A stretch of 64,000 bases of DNA from Haematococcus lacustris (taxonomy: Eukaryota > Chlorophyta > Chlorophyceae > Chlamydomonadales > Haematococcaceae): positions 3,217,015 to 3,281,014 of the forward strand of contig JASKMD010000001.1 in NCBI GenBank assembly GCA_030144725.1. The letters are read 5' to 3'. Positions 44,150-56,125 of the stretch are shown here, piece after piece; within the stretch, counting starts at the first letter, position 1, and every line of letters begins with the position of its first letter. The translations under genes were made by a program, and so were the position numbers. The notes under the pieces were generated by a model. The model did not search any database and had not been told where the DNA came from. It saw only the letters and a list, made by a program, of their open reading frames with translations.

Positions 44150-44535
44150 ATTTTGAATCTGTGCAGATGTCGGTTATCCTTAATCTGCACAGCTGCTTAC
44201 AGTCGACATCTGCACAGGTTAAAGCGATGTCGACATCTGTGCAGCTGCGGGAAGTCAACATCTGCACAGATGTCGTATACCTTGACCAACATCTGTGCAG
44301 CTGCTTACGACAACATCTGCACAGATGTCGACTATTACATTTGTTGCTTGGCTGTGCAGATGTTGAAACCGACATCTGTGCAGCTGTTGGCAACGACATC
44401 TGCACAGATGTCGATTATTTCATTCGATGCTTGGCTGTGCAGATGTCGTGTGTAGCATCCGCACAGATGTCGACTATTACATTCGCGGCTTGGCTGTGCA
44501 GATGTCGTGGCTTCATCTGCACAGATGTCGACTAT
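44150..44535. repeat. Left subterminal repeats of the CACTA-like element
   Basis: About 15 copies of CATCTGYRCAGATGTCG or its complement in both orientations, separated by about 15-35 variable bases. The core is an inverted repeat CATCTG-2-CAGATG. The arrangement matches transposase-binding subterminal repeats in CACTA elements. Confidence 0.85.
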
Positions 44536-44559
44536 TTCATCGACTATTGCATCCGCAAA

Positions 44560-44785
44560 GCACATGCGTTGACACCCAAACATCTAGCAAGACCTCGCTA
44601 CACCCCCGCAAAACACATGTATTGACACGCAAACACCCCGCAACACCTCGCTACACCCCCGCAAAACACATGTATTGAAGACCAAACACCCCGCAACACC
44701 TCGATACACCCCCGCAAAACACATGTATTGACGACCAAACACACCCCGCAACATCCTCGCAATACACATGTTTGGACACCCAAAC
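44560..44785. repeat. 53-bp tandem repeat in the CACTA-like element
   Basis: AAACACATGT recurs at 44611, 44664 and 44717 (53-base period), with CAACACCTCGCTACACCCCC in each unit. A degenerate unit follows at about 44762. Confidence 0.85.
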
Positions 44786-45083
44786 ATCCCGCAACACCTC
44801 GCTACGGGACTCGCAAGCACATGTCTCGATGCACCATCACTCCACAACACCTCAATATGGCAATGCTAAGCACATGCATTGATTCGATGTGACAAGGTAG
44901 GGCATGCTAAGCACATGCATTGATGCACCCAATGACCGCAACACCCCCCTACGATGTGACAAGGTAGCAACGACACAACACAACAAGAAGGTGACACCAC
45001 ACACCACCATCACCATCACCATCACCACTCAGGTTATACATGCATCACCATCACCATCACCATCACCATCACCATCACCATCA

Positions 45084-45315
45084 CCACACCACACCACACC
45101 ACACCACACCACACCACACCACACCACACCACACCACACCACACCACACCACACCACACCACACCACACCACACCACACCACACCACACCACACCACACC
45201 ACACCACACCACACCACACCACACCACACCACACCACACCACACCACACCACACCACACCACACCACACCACACCACACCACACCACACCACACCACACC
45301 ACACCACACCACACA
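45084..45315. repeat. (ACACC)n array in the CACTA-like element
   Basis: About 46 ACACC units preceded by (CATCAC)n at 45008-45083. The frames THHTTP and GVVWC across it are by-products. Confidence 0.98.
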
Positions 45316-45930
45316 CCACACCCCAACCCAACAAGGTGACAACACAACAACATCGCAGCAAGGCGGCAAGATGACGAGGACAACAAGCACGGGCTGACAA
45401 CCACCCAAGCGCTCAGCTATCCCTTTTGAGAGGGATGGGTAGGGTCATTGTGGTGTGTGGGCATGGCATGGCCAGGGTGGGCTGGGTGGGCTGCTACTCC
45501 AAGCTGCCCGCTCCAGGTTGCCCGCTCCAGGTTGCTACGCCAAGGGTAGGGTAGGGAGAGGGCTGCTACGCCAAGGGTAGGGTAGGGAGAGGGCTGCAGC
45601 GTGTGTCGTGGGGCGGGGGGTGGGAAAGGCGGGAGGTAGGTGGGGTGCCAGGCTTGGAGGTGGTGGGACAGGGGAGGGGAGGGGGAAGGGGGAAGGGGGG
45701 AAGAGGGAAGGGCTGACCGTGGGACCTGCAGTAAACAATGGGCATCTTTGCGGTTAGGCTGGGCATCCGACCACCCATGTGCAAGGGCTGGCCACTCACT
45801 CTTTGCTAGCGCCACTTCTATACCTACCTGGCAGCGCCTCCATGGCTGCAACTCCTGGATGCTCTTGCGCTCCATGCACCTGCTTCTTGTGGTAGGGTGA
45901 TGAAGGAGGTGGTGGGGGGGAGGGAGGGGA

Positions 45931-46309
45931 GGGCTGGGCTGGGCTGGGCTGGGCTGGGCTGGGCTGGGCTGGGCTGGGCTGGGCTGGGCTGGGCTGGGCT
46001 GGGCTGGGCTGGGCTGGGCTGGGCTGGGCTGGGCTGGGCTGGGCTGGGCTGGGCTGGGCTGGGCTGGGCTGGGCTGGGCTGGGCTGGGCTGGGCTGGGCT
46101 GGGCTGGGCTGGGCTGGGCTGGGCTGGGCTGGGCTGGGCTGGGCTGGGCTGGGCTGGGCTGGGCTGGGCTGGGCTGGGCTGGGCTGGGCTGGGCTGGGCT
46201 GGGCTGGGCTGGGCTGGGCTGGGTTGGGTTGGGTTGGGCTGGGCTGGGCTGAGCTGGGCTGGGCTGGGCTGGGCTGGGCTGGGTTGGGTTGGGTTGGGCT
46301 GGGCTGGGT
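45931..46309. repeat. (GGGCT)n array in the CACTA-like element
   Basis: About 75 GGGCT units with GGGTT variants clustered at 46222-46240 and 46282-46296. Long Pro/Ala/Gln or Trp/Ala/Gly frames across it are by-products. Confidence 0.98.
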
Positions 46310-46975
46310 GTAGGGAAGGGGAGGTTGGGACCATTGAACCTGCAATTCAGTGGTTGGCAAATAGTTAGGCAAGGTACTTGGAGCCACATGACTGCAAGAT
46401 AAAATACTCACCATTCGCTAGGGTGGGGTTTGTGTGGGTGCACCCAACCTTGTTTCAAGTGCACCCAGCTTCGTCTCTTGCATTGCTCCTGACCGCCTCT
46501 CCGAGCTCCTCCACTCCTCTTCCGCTCGGCTTCCTCATAGGCTTCGGGCTACGTGTCCTAGTTGCACCTCATGCATTTCTTCTGCCACATTGCTGATCGC
46601 TGCATCGCTGCACCTCCTTCCGTTTTCTGTCGCTATCTCTTGATCCTATCGCTCAACCTGATGGCATCTTTTTATGGCTGGTCGCCAATGCTATGCGGCT
46701 GGTCGGCTCATAGCTAGCCTTTTGGCGACGATTTTGTTGGCTGCTCCTGGCCGCTCCAGGCTGCTGATGCCAGCTTAGCCAGGCAGTCTGGATTCTTGCG
46801 TGATTCCTTTGCTTCCTTCGCGGTACCTTCATGAAGGTCTCCATGCAGCCTGGTTATTTTGTAACCTTAGGGCATACCGTGTTATGTTGGAAGAGTCTTG
46901 CTTCCTTTACGGTTACTTTGCTGCCTTCGCGGTGCCTTTGCGTAACCTTCATGCAAGCCCTTTCTTCATGTGCAC
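46310..46975. other. Unique interior of the CACTA-like element, no gene seen
   Basis: Mixed-composition sequence between the GGGCT array and the right subterminal repeats. Short frames only; no transposase motifs on either strand. Confidence 0.5.
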
Positions 46976-48135
46976 ATCTGCACTACTTGGCATCTGTGCA
47001 GATGTCGAGGGATGCATCTGTGCAGATGTCGAGTGTGTCGACAGCTGTGCAGATGTCGAGGGATGCTTGGCTGTGCAGATGTCGAGTGTGTCGACAGCTG
47101 TGCAGATGTCGAGGGATGCATCTGTGCAGATGTCGACATTGTCGGCATCTGTGCAGATGTCGCCCTTAATTATTACCGGCATCTGCACAGATGTCGCCTT
47201 TTAATGCATCTGCACAGATTTAATAACCGGCATCTGCACAGATGTCGCCTTTTAATGCATCTGCACAGATTTAATAACCGGCATCTGCACAGATGTCGCC
47301 TTTCAATGCATCTGCACAGATTTAATAATCGGCATCTGCACAGATGTCGCCTTTTAATGCATCTGCACAGATTTAATAACCGGCATCTGCACAGATGTCG
47401 CCTTTTAATGCATCTGCACAGATTTAATAACCGGCATCTGCACAGATGTCGCCTTTCAATGCATCTGCACAGATTTAATAATCGGCATCTGCACAGATGT
47501 CGCCTTTCAATGCATCTGCACAGATTTAATAACCGGCATCTGCACAGATGTCGCCTTTCAATGCATCTGCACAGATTTAATAATCGGCATCTGCACAGAT
47601 GTCGCCTTTCAATGCATCTGCACAGATTTAATAACCGGCATCTGCACAGATGTCGCCTTTTAATGCATCTGCACAGATTTAATAACCGGCATCTGCACAG
47701 ATGTCGCCTTTTAATGCATCTGCACAGATTTAATAACCGGCATCTGCACAGATGTCGCCTTTCAATGCATCTGCACAGATTTAATAATCGGCATCTGCAC
47801 AGATGTCGCCTTTCAATGCATCTGCACAGATTTAATAACCGGCATCTGCACAGATGTCGCCTTTTAATGCATCTGCACAGATTTAATAAACGGCATCTGC
47901 ACAGATGTCGCCTTATAATGCATCTGCACAGATTTAATAATCGGCATCTGCACAGATGTCGCCTTTTAATGCATCTGCACAGATTTAATAACCGGCATCT
48001 GCACAGATGTCGCCTTTTAATGCATCTGCACAGATTTAATAACCGGCATCTGCACAGATGTCGCTTGTCCTAAAGGCATCGACATGCATCTGCACAGATG
48101 CCGGGCTCATTTAACCGACATCTGTGCAGATTCCC
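46976..48135. repeat. Right subterminal repeats, including a 51-bp array of ~17 units
   Basis: CATCTGCACAGATGTCG and complements throughout. From 47178 to about 48063 the units are GGCATCTGCACAGATGTCGC then CTTTTAATGCATCTGCACAG plus ATTTAATAACC, an exact 51-base period. Because 51 is divisible by three, one frame stays open for 367 codons as a 17-residue repeat (RHLHRCRLLMHLHRFNN); this is judged a by-product. Confidence 0.95.
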
Positions 48136-48313
48136 AAAAAGGGGGGGGTACCTCGCGCGCGGATCGATGTATCTTCGCAACCGCTGCGAGTTAGGACTTC
48201 ATTCAAGAGCGAGGTCCCCCTTAAACTCAACGCTCTATCGCACCGTTCTATCGGAGCAGAAAGTCCTTCCGATGCAAAAAAGACCCTCGCGTCGGCCTTA
48301 TTTATCGTGAGTG

Positions 48314-49492
48314 GTCATTCATGACCCGTTGAAATGTAGCTTGAGCGTTGGTCAGTCCAAAGCATAACACCTTGAACTGAAAGTGACCTTTAGGTGTGCG
48401 GAAGGCCGTTTTAGGCACATCCTCAGGAGTGATCCTGATCTGGTGGTAACCAGCCTGCAGGGTTAGGGAAGAGAAGACTTTGCAGCCAGACAACTTGTCA
48501 AACAAGTCATCAATGCGAGGCAGTGGATACTCGTCACGTTGTGTGATCTTGTTGAGCTGTCTATAGTCTATACACATTCTCCGTTCACCTGACTTCTTCT
48601 GAACAAACAGGACAGGAGCTGCAAAAAGAGAAGAGCTTGGCTCAATCATACCTTTAGCCAGGAGGTCTTGAATCTGTTGCTTTAGCTCGTCATGCTCAGG
48701 CTTGCTTAGCCTGTACATGGGAGTGGCTGGAGGGCGGTTACCAGGCTCCAGGGGTATGGTAAGACCCACTGGGCGGTCTGGTGGCAAGCCAGTGAGAGGT
48801 GTGAACACATCACAGTATTCTGCCAACAGAGAATCTAACTGAGCTTTGATAGCATCAAGGAGACCATGAGGGGTCACCTCAGGTTGAGGTGTGGCAGAGC
48901 CATCAGGGCTGATAAGAGCCACAACGGCACGACCGCCTTTTCTCAACCACCTTGCTGCCACCTTGGCAGTAGCCATTGGTACAGTAACCTTCATGGCACT
49001 GATGAGAAAGGCAGGTGGAGGAGTGACCATGGGTTGCTTGATAGCAGGGATTGCTGCAGTACGTACTGCAGAGTGACAGGGTAACTGAACAACAGGTTCA
49101 CCTGGGCGGGCTAGAGACAAAGTCTTATGCTCGTATGACAATGTAGCCTGATTAGCAAACAACCAATCATTACCCAGAAGAACGTCATAGCCTTTTACAA
49201 ACTGAGGCATGACAGTCAGTTTGTACCTTGCATGGTGACCTGGCAGAGACAAAGGCACAGACACAAATCCATTGCAGGACAGTGACGCGTTGTCTGCAAG
49301 CAGCCAGGTACGCTCAACGGCATACTTATGCACAGGCAGATTGTGTGTAGAGACAAAGTCTGCACTAATGAAGGAGTGAGTTGCACCTGTGTCAAACAGG
49401 AACTTAGCCACATGGCTATCTACGGTGCCATCAAAGGAGAAGTGCAATGAGCCACATTCAGCAATAGATCCACAGATCAGTGCGAGAGGCAC
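48314..49492 (-). pseudogene. gypsy pol, right arm, split by the CACTA-like insertion
   Basis: Mirror of the left pol up to RVMND, then interrupted at 48314/48313. It keeps [10 protein letters not shown] but has [12 protein letters not shown] where the left arm has the usual [12 protein letters not shown]. Each arm therefore carries a private lesion in RT. The remaining RT is at 43633-44009. Confidence 0.85.
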
Positions 49493-49552
49493 AGTTACAA
49501 CAGCATCCTTAAGTACACCAGAACAGTTTTGGCCTTCTGTCTGGGCAAACTC

Positions 49553-50334
49553 CTATTTGTTGGCCTTAGCTGGGCCAGAGCTACCAGGGCCAGGACCAGT
49601 GCCAGGGCTGGGCCTGCCACCGCTGCCACCACCATCACCCCTGCTGCTGCCGCCGCCACCCTTGCCACTGCCAGGGGCAGGCCTCTTGGCCTTAGCTGCT
49701 CGCTTGGCTGCAATGGCCTCCTTCAGCTTCCTAACCAGAGTCAGGGTGCCCAGCTGACGTTGGGCTTGCTCAGGGGTAAGACCAGCTGCCTTCTTGGGGC
49801 AGTCAGGCACCCAGTGGCCGTCTAGACCGCACCACAGGCAATTGGTGGTGGGCTCACCACCTGCATCACCACGGTCATCAGCATGGGAACCATGCTCAGT
49901 GGGCGCATTGGCAGATGAGCCAGGCCTCGATGGGCCTCCGAGTTCTCAGCGCAAGGCCGCTACCTGTGGCACAGGAGGAACATTCTTCTTAGGAGGAGGT
50001 GGAGGCATGGCAGTGCTAGCACAGGCAACGATGGCCGTATGATTTTGGATTGATATTTTAATAACATCATCAAGGGTAGGATTGGTCAAAGCCAGAAGGT
50101 CTTTGGTGACTGGGGTGCGCAGGTCAGATGCTAGGCCACGCATGAATGCGGATACCATCATAGCATTGTCCATGCAAAAGGTACCAGCTAGAATAAAGGT
50201 AATCCTAAAATCCGTAACATAAGATTGTAGGGATGTGCCAGGTTTCATGGACAGGTTATGTCCAATCAATAGCTTCCGACGAGTTGAATCAATATCTTTA
50301 ACTATCTATATCTTTAAATAGGTCTTCACCAGTA
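49553..50334 (-). pseudogene. gypsy nucleocapsid region, right arm
   Basis: Mirror of 40930-41776 with the same CCHC knuckle. A TGA interrupts it at about 49945 (CGC TGA GAA where the left arm has CGC CGA GAA), a change of the kind expected from CpG deamination. A few Gly/Ser codons are deleted in the basic tail. Confidence 0.8.
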
Positions 50335-51136
50335 TGTAGTAGATAATTGGCGGTCCGAGAGCATTATGCGAAAATAATGGCCGAGGCCGAGGTGGCGCGG
50401 ACATACATCCCGAGGCGCAGCCGAGGGATGTATGGTAGCAGAGCCGAGGACGAGACCATTAATTCGCATAGTGCGCGAGGTCAAGGCGGTTATCTAGTAT
50501 ATTTGAGGTTCCCCAATCCCGTAACCGCCCCCCCCCCCCCCCCGTTGACCAACACCATATCCCGTTGACCAACACTATCACCAATCCTTCTCAACACAGC
50601 CGCTTTATAAACGCTTCCCGACACTGATTGCGACAATCGTACTTTGCCGCTCGACAATTATCAAAAAGTGCGCTTTGCCGCTCGAGCATTATGCTTTGCC
50701 GCTCGAGCATTATGTTTTGCCGCTCGACCATTATGCTTTGCCGGTCGACACATATCGACTCCGTCAACTAGCCTATAACCTCATCCCTCTCCTAAGCGGC
50801 TCACTCCGACCTGAAAAACGACGAAAGACGTAGCTTCTAGTCAACATGCCAGCCTGGCACTTATAAGTAGACATGCCAGCCTGGCAATGTGTTCGCTAAG
50901 CTATCGCGTAGCGTCGCATTGGCTACGTTGAGGTTGCATCAGCTGCGGAAGGACGTTCTATTTAAATTACTCGCGACTTGCAAGTTGCGACGTGCAAGCC
51001 ATACATGCAACAGCACACTCGCGACTTGCGCTTCATCTGCGGAACACGCGGATCTGGCTGCTAGCACTTTGCGGCCTCGGTACACTGACTCGAGTTATGG
51101 AAAAATATTGACGCCTATATTTTTCCCTATACCTCA
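50335..51136. mobile_element. Family X repeat, complete copy, right arm
   Basis: Mirror of 40123-40922. A ~70-base deletion of gag removes the segment from CATGTGC to CAATATA just outside its 50335 end, compared with the left arm. The C run here (about 50528-50543) is several bases longer than its partner. Confidence 0.65.
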
Positions 51137-52838
51137 AATATCTCTTATGGATTGAAACCATAAGTCCCTTGCTCGACCGGTCGGGTACGAAGGGAAGAGG
51201 GCAACAGGGTCAAAACCTTGCAGAGAGCAATAGAGCTCATAGTCCTCTAGAAATGTGATGGCACGACGACCTGATGCAACACTTTTGTCAGTCCACTTAT
51301 CTGGAGGGGGTAACCCTTTCTTATAAGATGGGTGCTGATTATAATTAGTCATATACATCATAGGTGCCCCAGCATGAGTAAACATATGAGGAGGTGTTAT
51401 GCCAGGTGGCAGGACAGGGTCAGCATTTGTTTGCATGCGCATCATGTCAGTGTACCAGTGAGGAATCTCAACTGGTCTACCATGCTCATCATACAGTTTG
51501 GGTGTGGCTATACCAGGGTCACTGGATGCACGGTTGGTCTGTCGGGGAGGGTTAGCCCTAAGGCCATTGTTCCCATGTGACAGCACAGGTCCAAAAGGAC
51601 TCTCACCATGCCTAGTGGGAGTATGTTCCCTTCTTCTAGGCGTACCAAACAGTTGAGATGGGCAGGCAGGTCACCATGATACACAGGTGCATGATCAGAC
51701 AGTGGACCAGGGAAATTAGCAGGTCTGCCAAATATCCTTTGAGCCACATCAGTATGCAGTACTGCACCGACATTATGGGTAGTACGGTAGTCATTAAGAC
51801 GTTGCGTGTATGCACCATGGTTAGTAGGGGACCTGTTAGGACCACCTGTACTTGGAGCAGCATCATTAGCAGGATAAGTAGAAGGCATACGAGGGCCATT
51901 TTTATCTGTAATAGCATGTCCACCAGCATAGCCAGCAGCCCTAAAAGCTGATATGCGTTGTGCAGCACGAGCAGATGTTGCAACATCAATTTCAACCGGC
52001 TGTGCAAATTGGCAGTAGGCCTTAGGGTACCAGGAATGGCAAACGACATCGGTCGAGCTGCAGTCAGAGGACTAGGAGCTCTTACCGTGTTCTGAGCTGC
52101 AGCAACGTTGCCTTCCAAGGAACCCAGGCGTCGTTGAACCGACGCAAGAGCAGCGTCACGCTGAGCCACAACAACTTCCAGATCGCGGTTGCGCTGCTCC
52201 AGCTGTTCCAGCGGCGTGGTCTCAGGGGCGTAGTCCTCGTCCTCATCGTACTCAGAGGGTTCAGGGGAAGGCGTCTGGCGCCTGGGTCGAAAGCGAGGAG
52301 CGCCCGAAGCCAGGCCCAGAGACGGGGCCACAGCGCCAGCAAAAGGGGCCGAAGGACCCGCAGCACCAGGATCTGGTGACAGAGGAGAGCCAAAATTGGC
52401 CGCAGAGGCATCACCAGGAACGGTGGTAGGTGCGTTAACTGCACCGCCAGGAAGGGGATGAGGGGCGAGCCCTGCTCCCTCCTCGGGGGCGAGATCGCCG
52501 CCAGGGGCAGACTCCGTGGCAAGATCGCCGCCAGGGGCAGACTCCGTGGCAGCGGGAGGATTCCCAGCAAGAGGAGCTTCGCCAGGAGCGCCACCTGGAA
52601 TTCGCGCAGAGCGAGGGACAGGGGGGCCCATCATCAAGCCAATCCCTTCGGCGTTAATTACCACAGAGCCAGGCATTGGACCGGCGTGGTCCTCTGGAGG
52701 CGGAGGCGCAGGCAGAGGCTGCACTCCTGGTGGCAAAGTCGGCCCATTCTCATTGAGAGGTATCTGGTGCACCATAGAGTTGTGGTAATCCTCTACAGTC
52801 GGTATGTAGCGTATGCGCTGATGGCGAACCATGGCCAA
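51137..52838 (-). pseudogene. gypsy gag, right arm
   Basis: Mirror of the left gag. Private changes: a 30-base tandem duplication that repeats ATESAPGGDL (about 52485-52545), a one-base deletion near 52005 that shifts the frame after GTLRPTAN, and CAG in place of the left-arm TAG near 51345. Confidence 0.75.
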
Positions 52839-53330
52839 AGGCCGAGAGACGGGCCTGTCAGTCAGACGCTAGTCTGGTCAGAAACCATCTGTAACGTGCG
52901 GAGCCACGCTTATAAGCCGAGCGATCGTCTGGCGTGTGACTACGAAGAATCTGTCATGGAGCGGAGCTACAGAGAACCTCGTGAGAGGGCTAGGGCTTAG
53001 AACGGGGCCCCCTGGAATCGAAGCAGTTGTCCTCACAGCTACGTTGCTAGGCTTTAACCTGCCCAACTCACTCGGTAAAAGTAATGCGCCCACCTGCGCC
53101 CGCCATAGGCAGTACACAGGTGTCGCGGGCAAAGGGGAACGGTGTCGCTCGAGGCTAACCGTTACACTTGGCTACCTGGGTGCCTGCAATGCCTGTCCCC
53201 TCTCGTGACCAGTGGCACTTTCAACCCCTCCCAATCCCATGTGCTCATCACCACCACCTCCCAAACCCCTCCTACCTTCACCACCTCCCACCACCTCCCA
53301 AGCACCACCCAGCCCACCACCTCTCAAGCC

Positions 53331-53413
53331 CTGCCCGGCCCTGCCCGGCCCTGCCCGGCCCTGCCCGGCCCTGCCCGGCCCTGCCCGGCCCTGCCCGGCC
53401 CTGCCCGGCCCGG
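53331..53413. repeat. 10-bp minisatellite in hAT intron, right arm
   Basis: About eight CTGCCCGGCC units, the reverse complement of the left-arm array. Confidence 0.9.
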
Positions 53414-54870
53414 CCGGCCCAGGTTAGCAGAATCCTAGATGACTTATGTCTTGACCCTTCCCCCCTACACTTTGGTTTACGTTGAAGCTCTGCGGTCCTT
53501 TGCTGATGGCGCTCTATGCCAACGTGATGCGGGAAGTCACGCAGCGCCTGACCTGGGCTCAGTTCTTTGCTCTCACATTGGATGGATGGTGAAGGACGCA
53601 AGGATCAGAGCATCTCCTTGGCTTCTGTACTGCTCTCCCTAGAGGGTCATCAGTATTTCTGAACGTTGTGTTGACCCAAGACCACAGTGTCACATCGGAC
53701 TTCATGCGGCCAAGATCACCCAGAAGCCCCACCTTGAGAAGCACAACCTAGTAAGTGTTTGCAGGCAAGGGCCTGGGCTACAGTGGTATGAAGGGTCGTA
53801 CAGGGAGGTGAGAGGCAAGGGAAGGAGGGAAGGGAGGCAAGGGAGGGAGGTAAGGGAGGGGAGGGGACGGGGACCATGGCTTTGGGTAGGCTAGCTGGCT
53901 TGCTGGGTAGGCTGGGTAGGCTGGCCAAGGAAGGGTAGGTTGGGTAGGCTGGCCAAGGAAGGGAAGGCTGGGGAGGTTGGGCCAAGGAAGGCTAGGCTGG
54001 GTAGGATGGCCAAGGACGCAAGGACGCAAGGGAATTTACCACCATGTGTGCATTGCAGACGGGCAAGGTTTGTGGGCTGGTGACGGACACACCCTCAAGC
54101 ATGCAGAAGCTGTGGCGCTTGGTGGAGGCAGCCATGCCCAAGGTCTTGGCAATGGGCTGCTGGGCGCACATCTTAAACCTCTTCTTCACAGGTCAGATAG
54201 CATGTATACCCCATGCTCTACATGTTTAGAGGTCCATACCACCACCTCCAAATACAATCCCTCAACACCCTATACCCCAACCTTGTGCTTTGGCTTGGCC
54301 CCATGCATGGCGCTATGTTACGCATTGTAGCAATAGCGCTTATGCATTACTCTTTGCAGATGTCAAGAAGCTCCCCCGCATCTTTGAGCACATTGAGGAG
54401 GCAAAGGACAACGTAAACCTTTTCGCCCGACAGGTCATCCCGCATGAGTGGTTGCGCAATCAGCAAGGCCCAAATGGCACAGCTCTTGTGCCCATGTGTG
54501 CAACCCGGTTCAGCAACATGTATAAGATGTTGCGGAGCCTACAGCAAAACAAGCAGGCTCTCACCAACACATGCGTGGCTTTGACTCCGATGAGCGTTCA
54601 AAGCTGATCAAGAAGTGTGTGTTGTCTGAGCCATGGTGAGAACTGAACAACTGCTTGGTGGAGCTGATGGTCCCCGTGGCTCAGTTATTGACAGCCATTT
54701 AAGCAGATCACGCCAACCTTGCGGACGTGCACTACGGCTTGGCCATAGTGGATAAGTGGTTTGGTGATGCCACCAGGTGAGACACTACCTCCACCACCAT
54801 CATCACCATCACCATCGCCATTACCACTATTACCACCACCACTACCATTACCTTATGATGCCCTGCCGCC

Positions 54871-55311
54871 ACCCCACCCCACCCCACCCCACCCCACCCC
54901 ACCCCACCCCACCCCACCCCACCCCACCCCACCCCACCCCACCCCACCCCACCCCACCCCACCCCACCCCACCCCACCCCACCCCACCCCACCCCACCCC
55001 ACCCCACCCCACCCCACCCCACCCCACCCCACCCCACCCCACCCCACCCCACCCCACCCCACCCCACCCCACCCCACCCCACCCCACCCCACCCCACCCC
55101 ACCCCACCCCACCCCACCCCACCCCACCCCACCCCACCCCACCCCACCCCACCCCACCCCACCCCACCCCACCCCACCCCACCCCACCCCACCCCACCCC
55201 ACCCCACCCCACCCCACCCCACCCCACCCCACCCCACCCCACCCCACCCCACCCCACCCCACCCCACCCCACCCCACCCCACCCCACCCCACCCCACCCC
55301 ACCCCACCCCA
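54871..55311. repeat. (ACCCC)n array in hAT intron, right arm
   Basis: About 88 units between a CCAG|GTGAGA donor (54776/54777) and a TGTACAG acceptor (55326). Pairs with the GGGGT array of the left arm, which has only about half as many units. Confidence 0.98.
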
Positions 55312-55897
55312 CCTGACTATGTACAGGAAGGTGCCTATGGAGTTTGTGGACGAGGTGATGGAGCTGGAGCAAGTGTTCCGCAAGCGCATGGACTACGGGC
55401 ACCACGTCGCTCTCTTCCTAGCTGCCCTGCTAGACCCCAGGTACCGCCACAAGCCTCACAACCTGACCATTGACGAGGTGTGGGCTGCAGAGGAGTTGGC
55501 TGCTAAGCTGGCAAGCGCGGATGGCTTGGGCATGGATGCAAGTGGCAATGCAGCGCGCCTAGAGCTCCTAGGCACCTGGCTGGAGCCAGACTACGTTGTT
55601 GGCATGGGGCTCAAGATGGACAGGTTTGCACCGGACCTGACAGCGGACCCCGTGGCCTGGTGGCGCAGGTATGGCGCAAAGCTGCCACACCTATAAGTTG
55701 TGGCGCAGCGCGTGCTCAGCATCCCCGCCACCTCAGCTGCTACTGAGCGCATGTTCAATGCCTTCAAGTTCATTTCGAGCGACCGGCGCTCTCGATTGCT
55801 GCTAGGGCGCATATGGATCATGTCTTATGTGTTCTTCAACACACGGGTCATGACTCGCAAGGAGCACCACGCATCAGCTGAGGCACAAGAGGAGTGA

Positions 55898-56125
55898 GAG
55901 AGCTTCATGGCAGCCCAGGTAGTGCTGGATGCCCCTCAGCTATAGCATGCACATACACCCCACAGTGGTATTGCACGACAGGGCTTGTGATATGGTATTG
56001 CACGACAGGGCTTGTAATATGCAGGCTGGAGCGGGCAGCCTGTAGCGCACTGCCTGAAGCTAGATGGTTTTGTTGTGTTGTGTGTTCTTGTGTTGTCTTA
56101 CCTTGTTGTAGAGGTAGGAGTCCCC
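55898..56125. other. 3' flank of the hAT gene, present only in the right arm
   Basis: Follows the hAT stop codon. It holds a 30-base direct repeat (TGGTATTGCACGACAGGGCT at 55967 and 55994) and leads into the CGCCC array. No gene seen. Confidence 0.5.

Larger units (their letters stand above)
44010..48313. mobile_element. CACTA-like non-autonomous DNA transposon with subterminal repeats
   Basis: 4,304 bases inserted in the right-arm RT. Ends are inverted: left CACTCACGATAAACAAGG (44010-44027), right, on the minus strand from 48313, CACTCACGATAAATAAGG. The flanks duplicate GT (44008-44009 and 48314-48315); the left arm at about 43003-43030 is the uninterrupted site with a single AC/GT. CACTA (EnSpm) elements begin CACT(A/G), make 2-3-bp duplications and carry many short direct and inverted subterminal repeats; all three features are approached here, though the fifth base is C. 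The interior holds tandem arrays and no recognisable transposase, so it would need one in trans. Confidence 0.75.
48314..53166 (-). mobile_element. Ty3/gypsy-like retrotransposon, right arm
   Basis: Mirror copy of 38130-43017 on the minus strand. Its RT continues at 44009-43633 beyond the CACTA-like insertion and then ends at the palindrome centre. Like the left copy it has no integrase and no 3' LTR. Confidence 0.85.
53167..55897 (+). pseudogene. hAT transposase catalytic and dimerisation parts, right arm
   Basis: Plus-strand exons: 53167-53211, about 53424-53752, 54057-54190, 54361-54776 and 55327-55897. Seen in order: WVPAMPVPSRDQ; AQFFALTLDGW; CGLVTDTPSSMQKLW and CWAHILNLFF; VKKLPRIFEHIEEAKDNV; and in the last exon FLAALLDPRYRHKPHN, WWRRYGAKLPHL and VLSIPATSAATERMFNAF, the classic hAT dimerisation signature. 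Disabling changes: TGA right after LTLDGW (TCA in the left arm), a frameshift near 54585, TGA and TAA at about 54637 and 54700, and TAA between LPHL and VVAQ. The ACCCC array is inside the intron before the last exon. Confidence 0.8.

Noticed and set aside
45897..46414. Pro/Ala/Gln-rich proteins on the minus strand (up to 305 codons)
   Set aside because: By-products of the GGGCT array inside the CACTA-like element.
47178..48063. CRISPR-like array (short repeats at regular spacing)
   Set aside because: The intervening segments are as conserved as the repeats, the DNA is eukaryotic, and no cas genes are present; it is a tandem satellite inside a transposon.
46970..48073. 367-codon frame with a 17-residue His/Arg/Leu repeat
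   Set aside because: Explained by the 51-bp subterminal array, whose period is a multiple of three.
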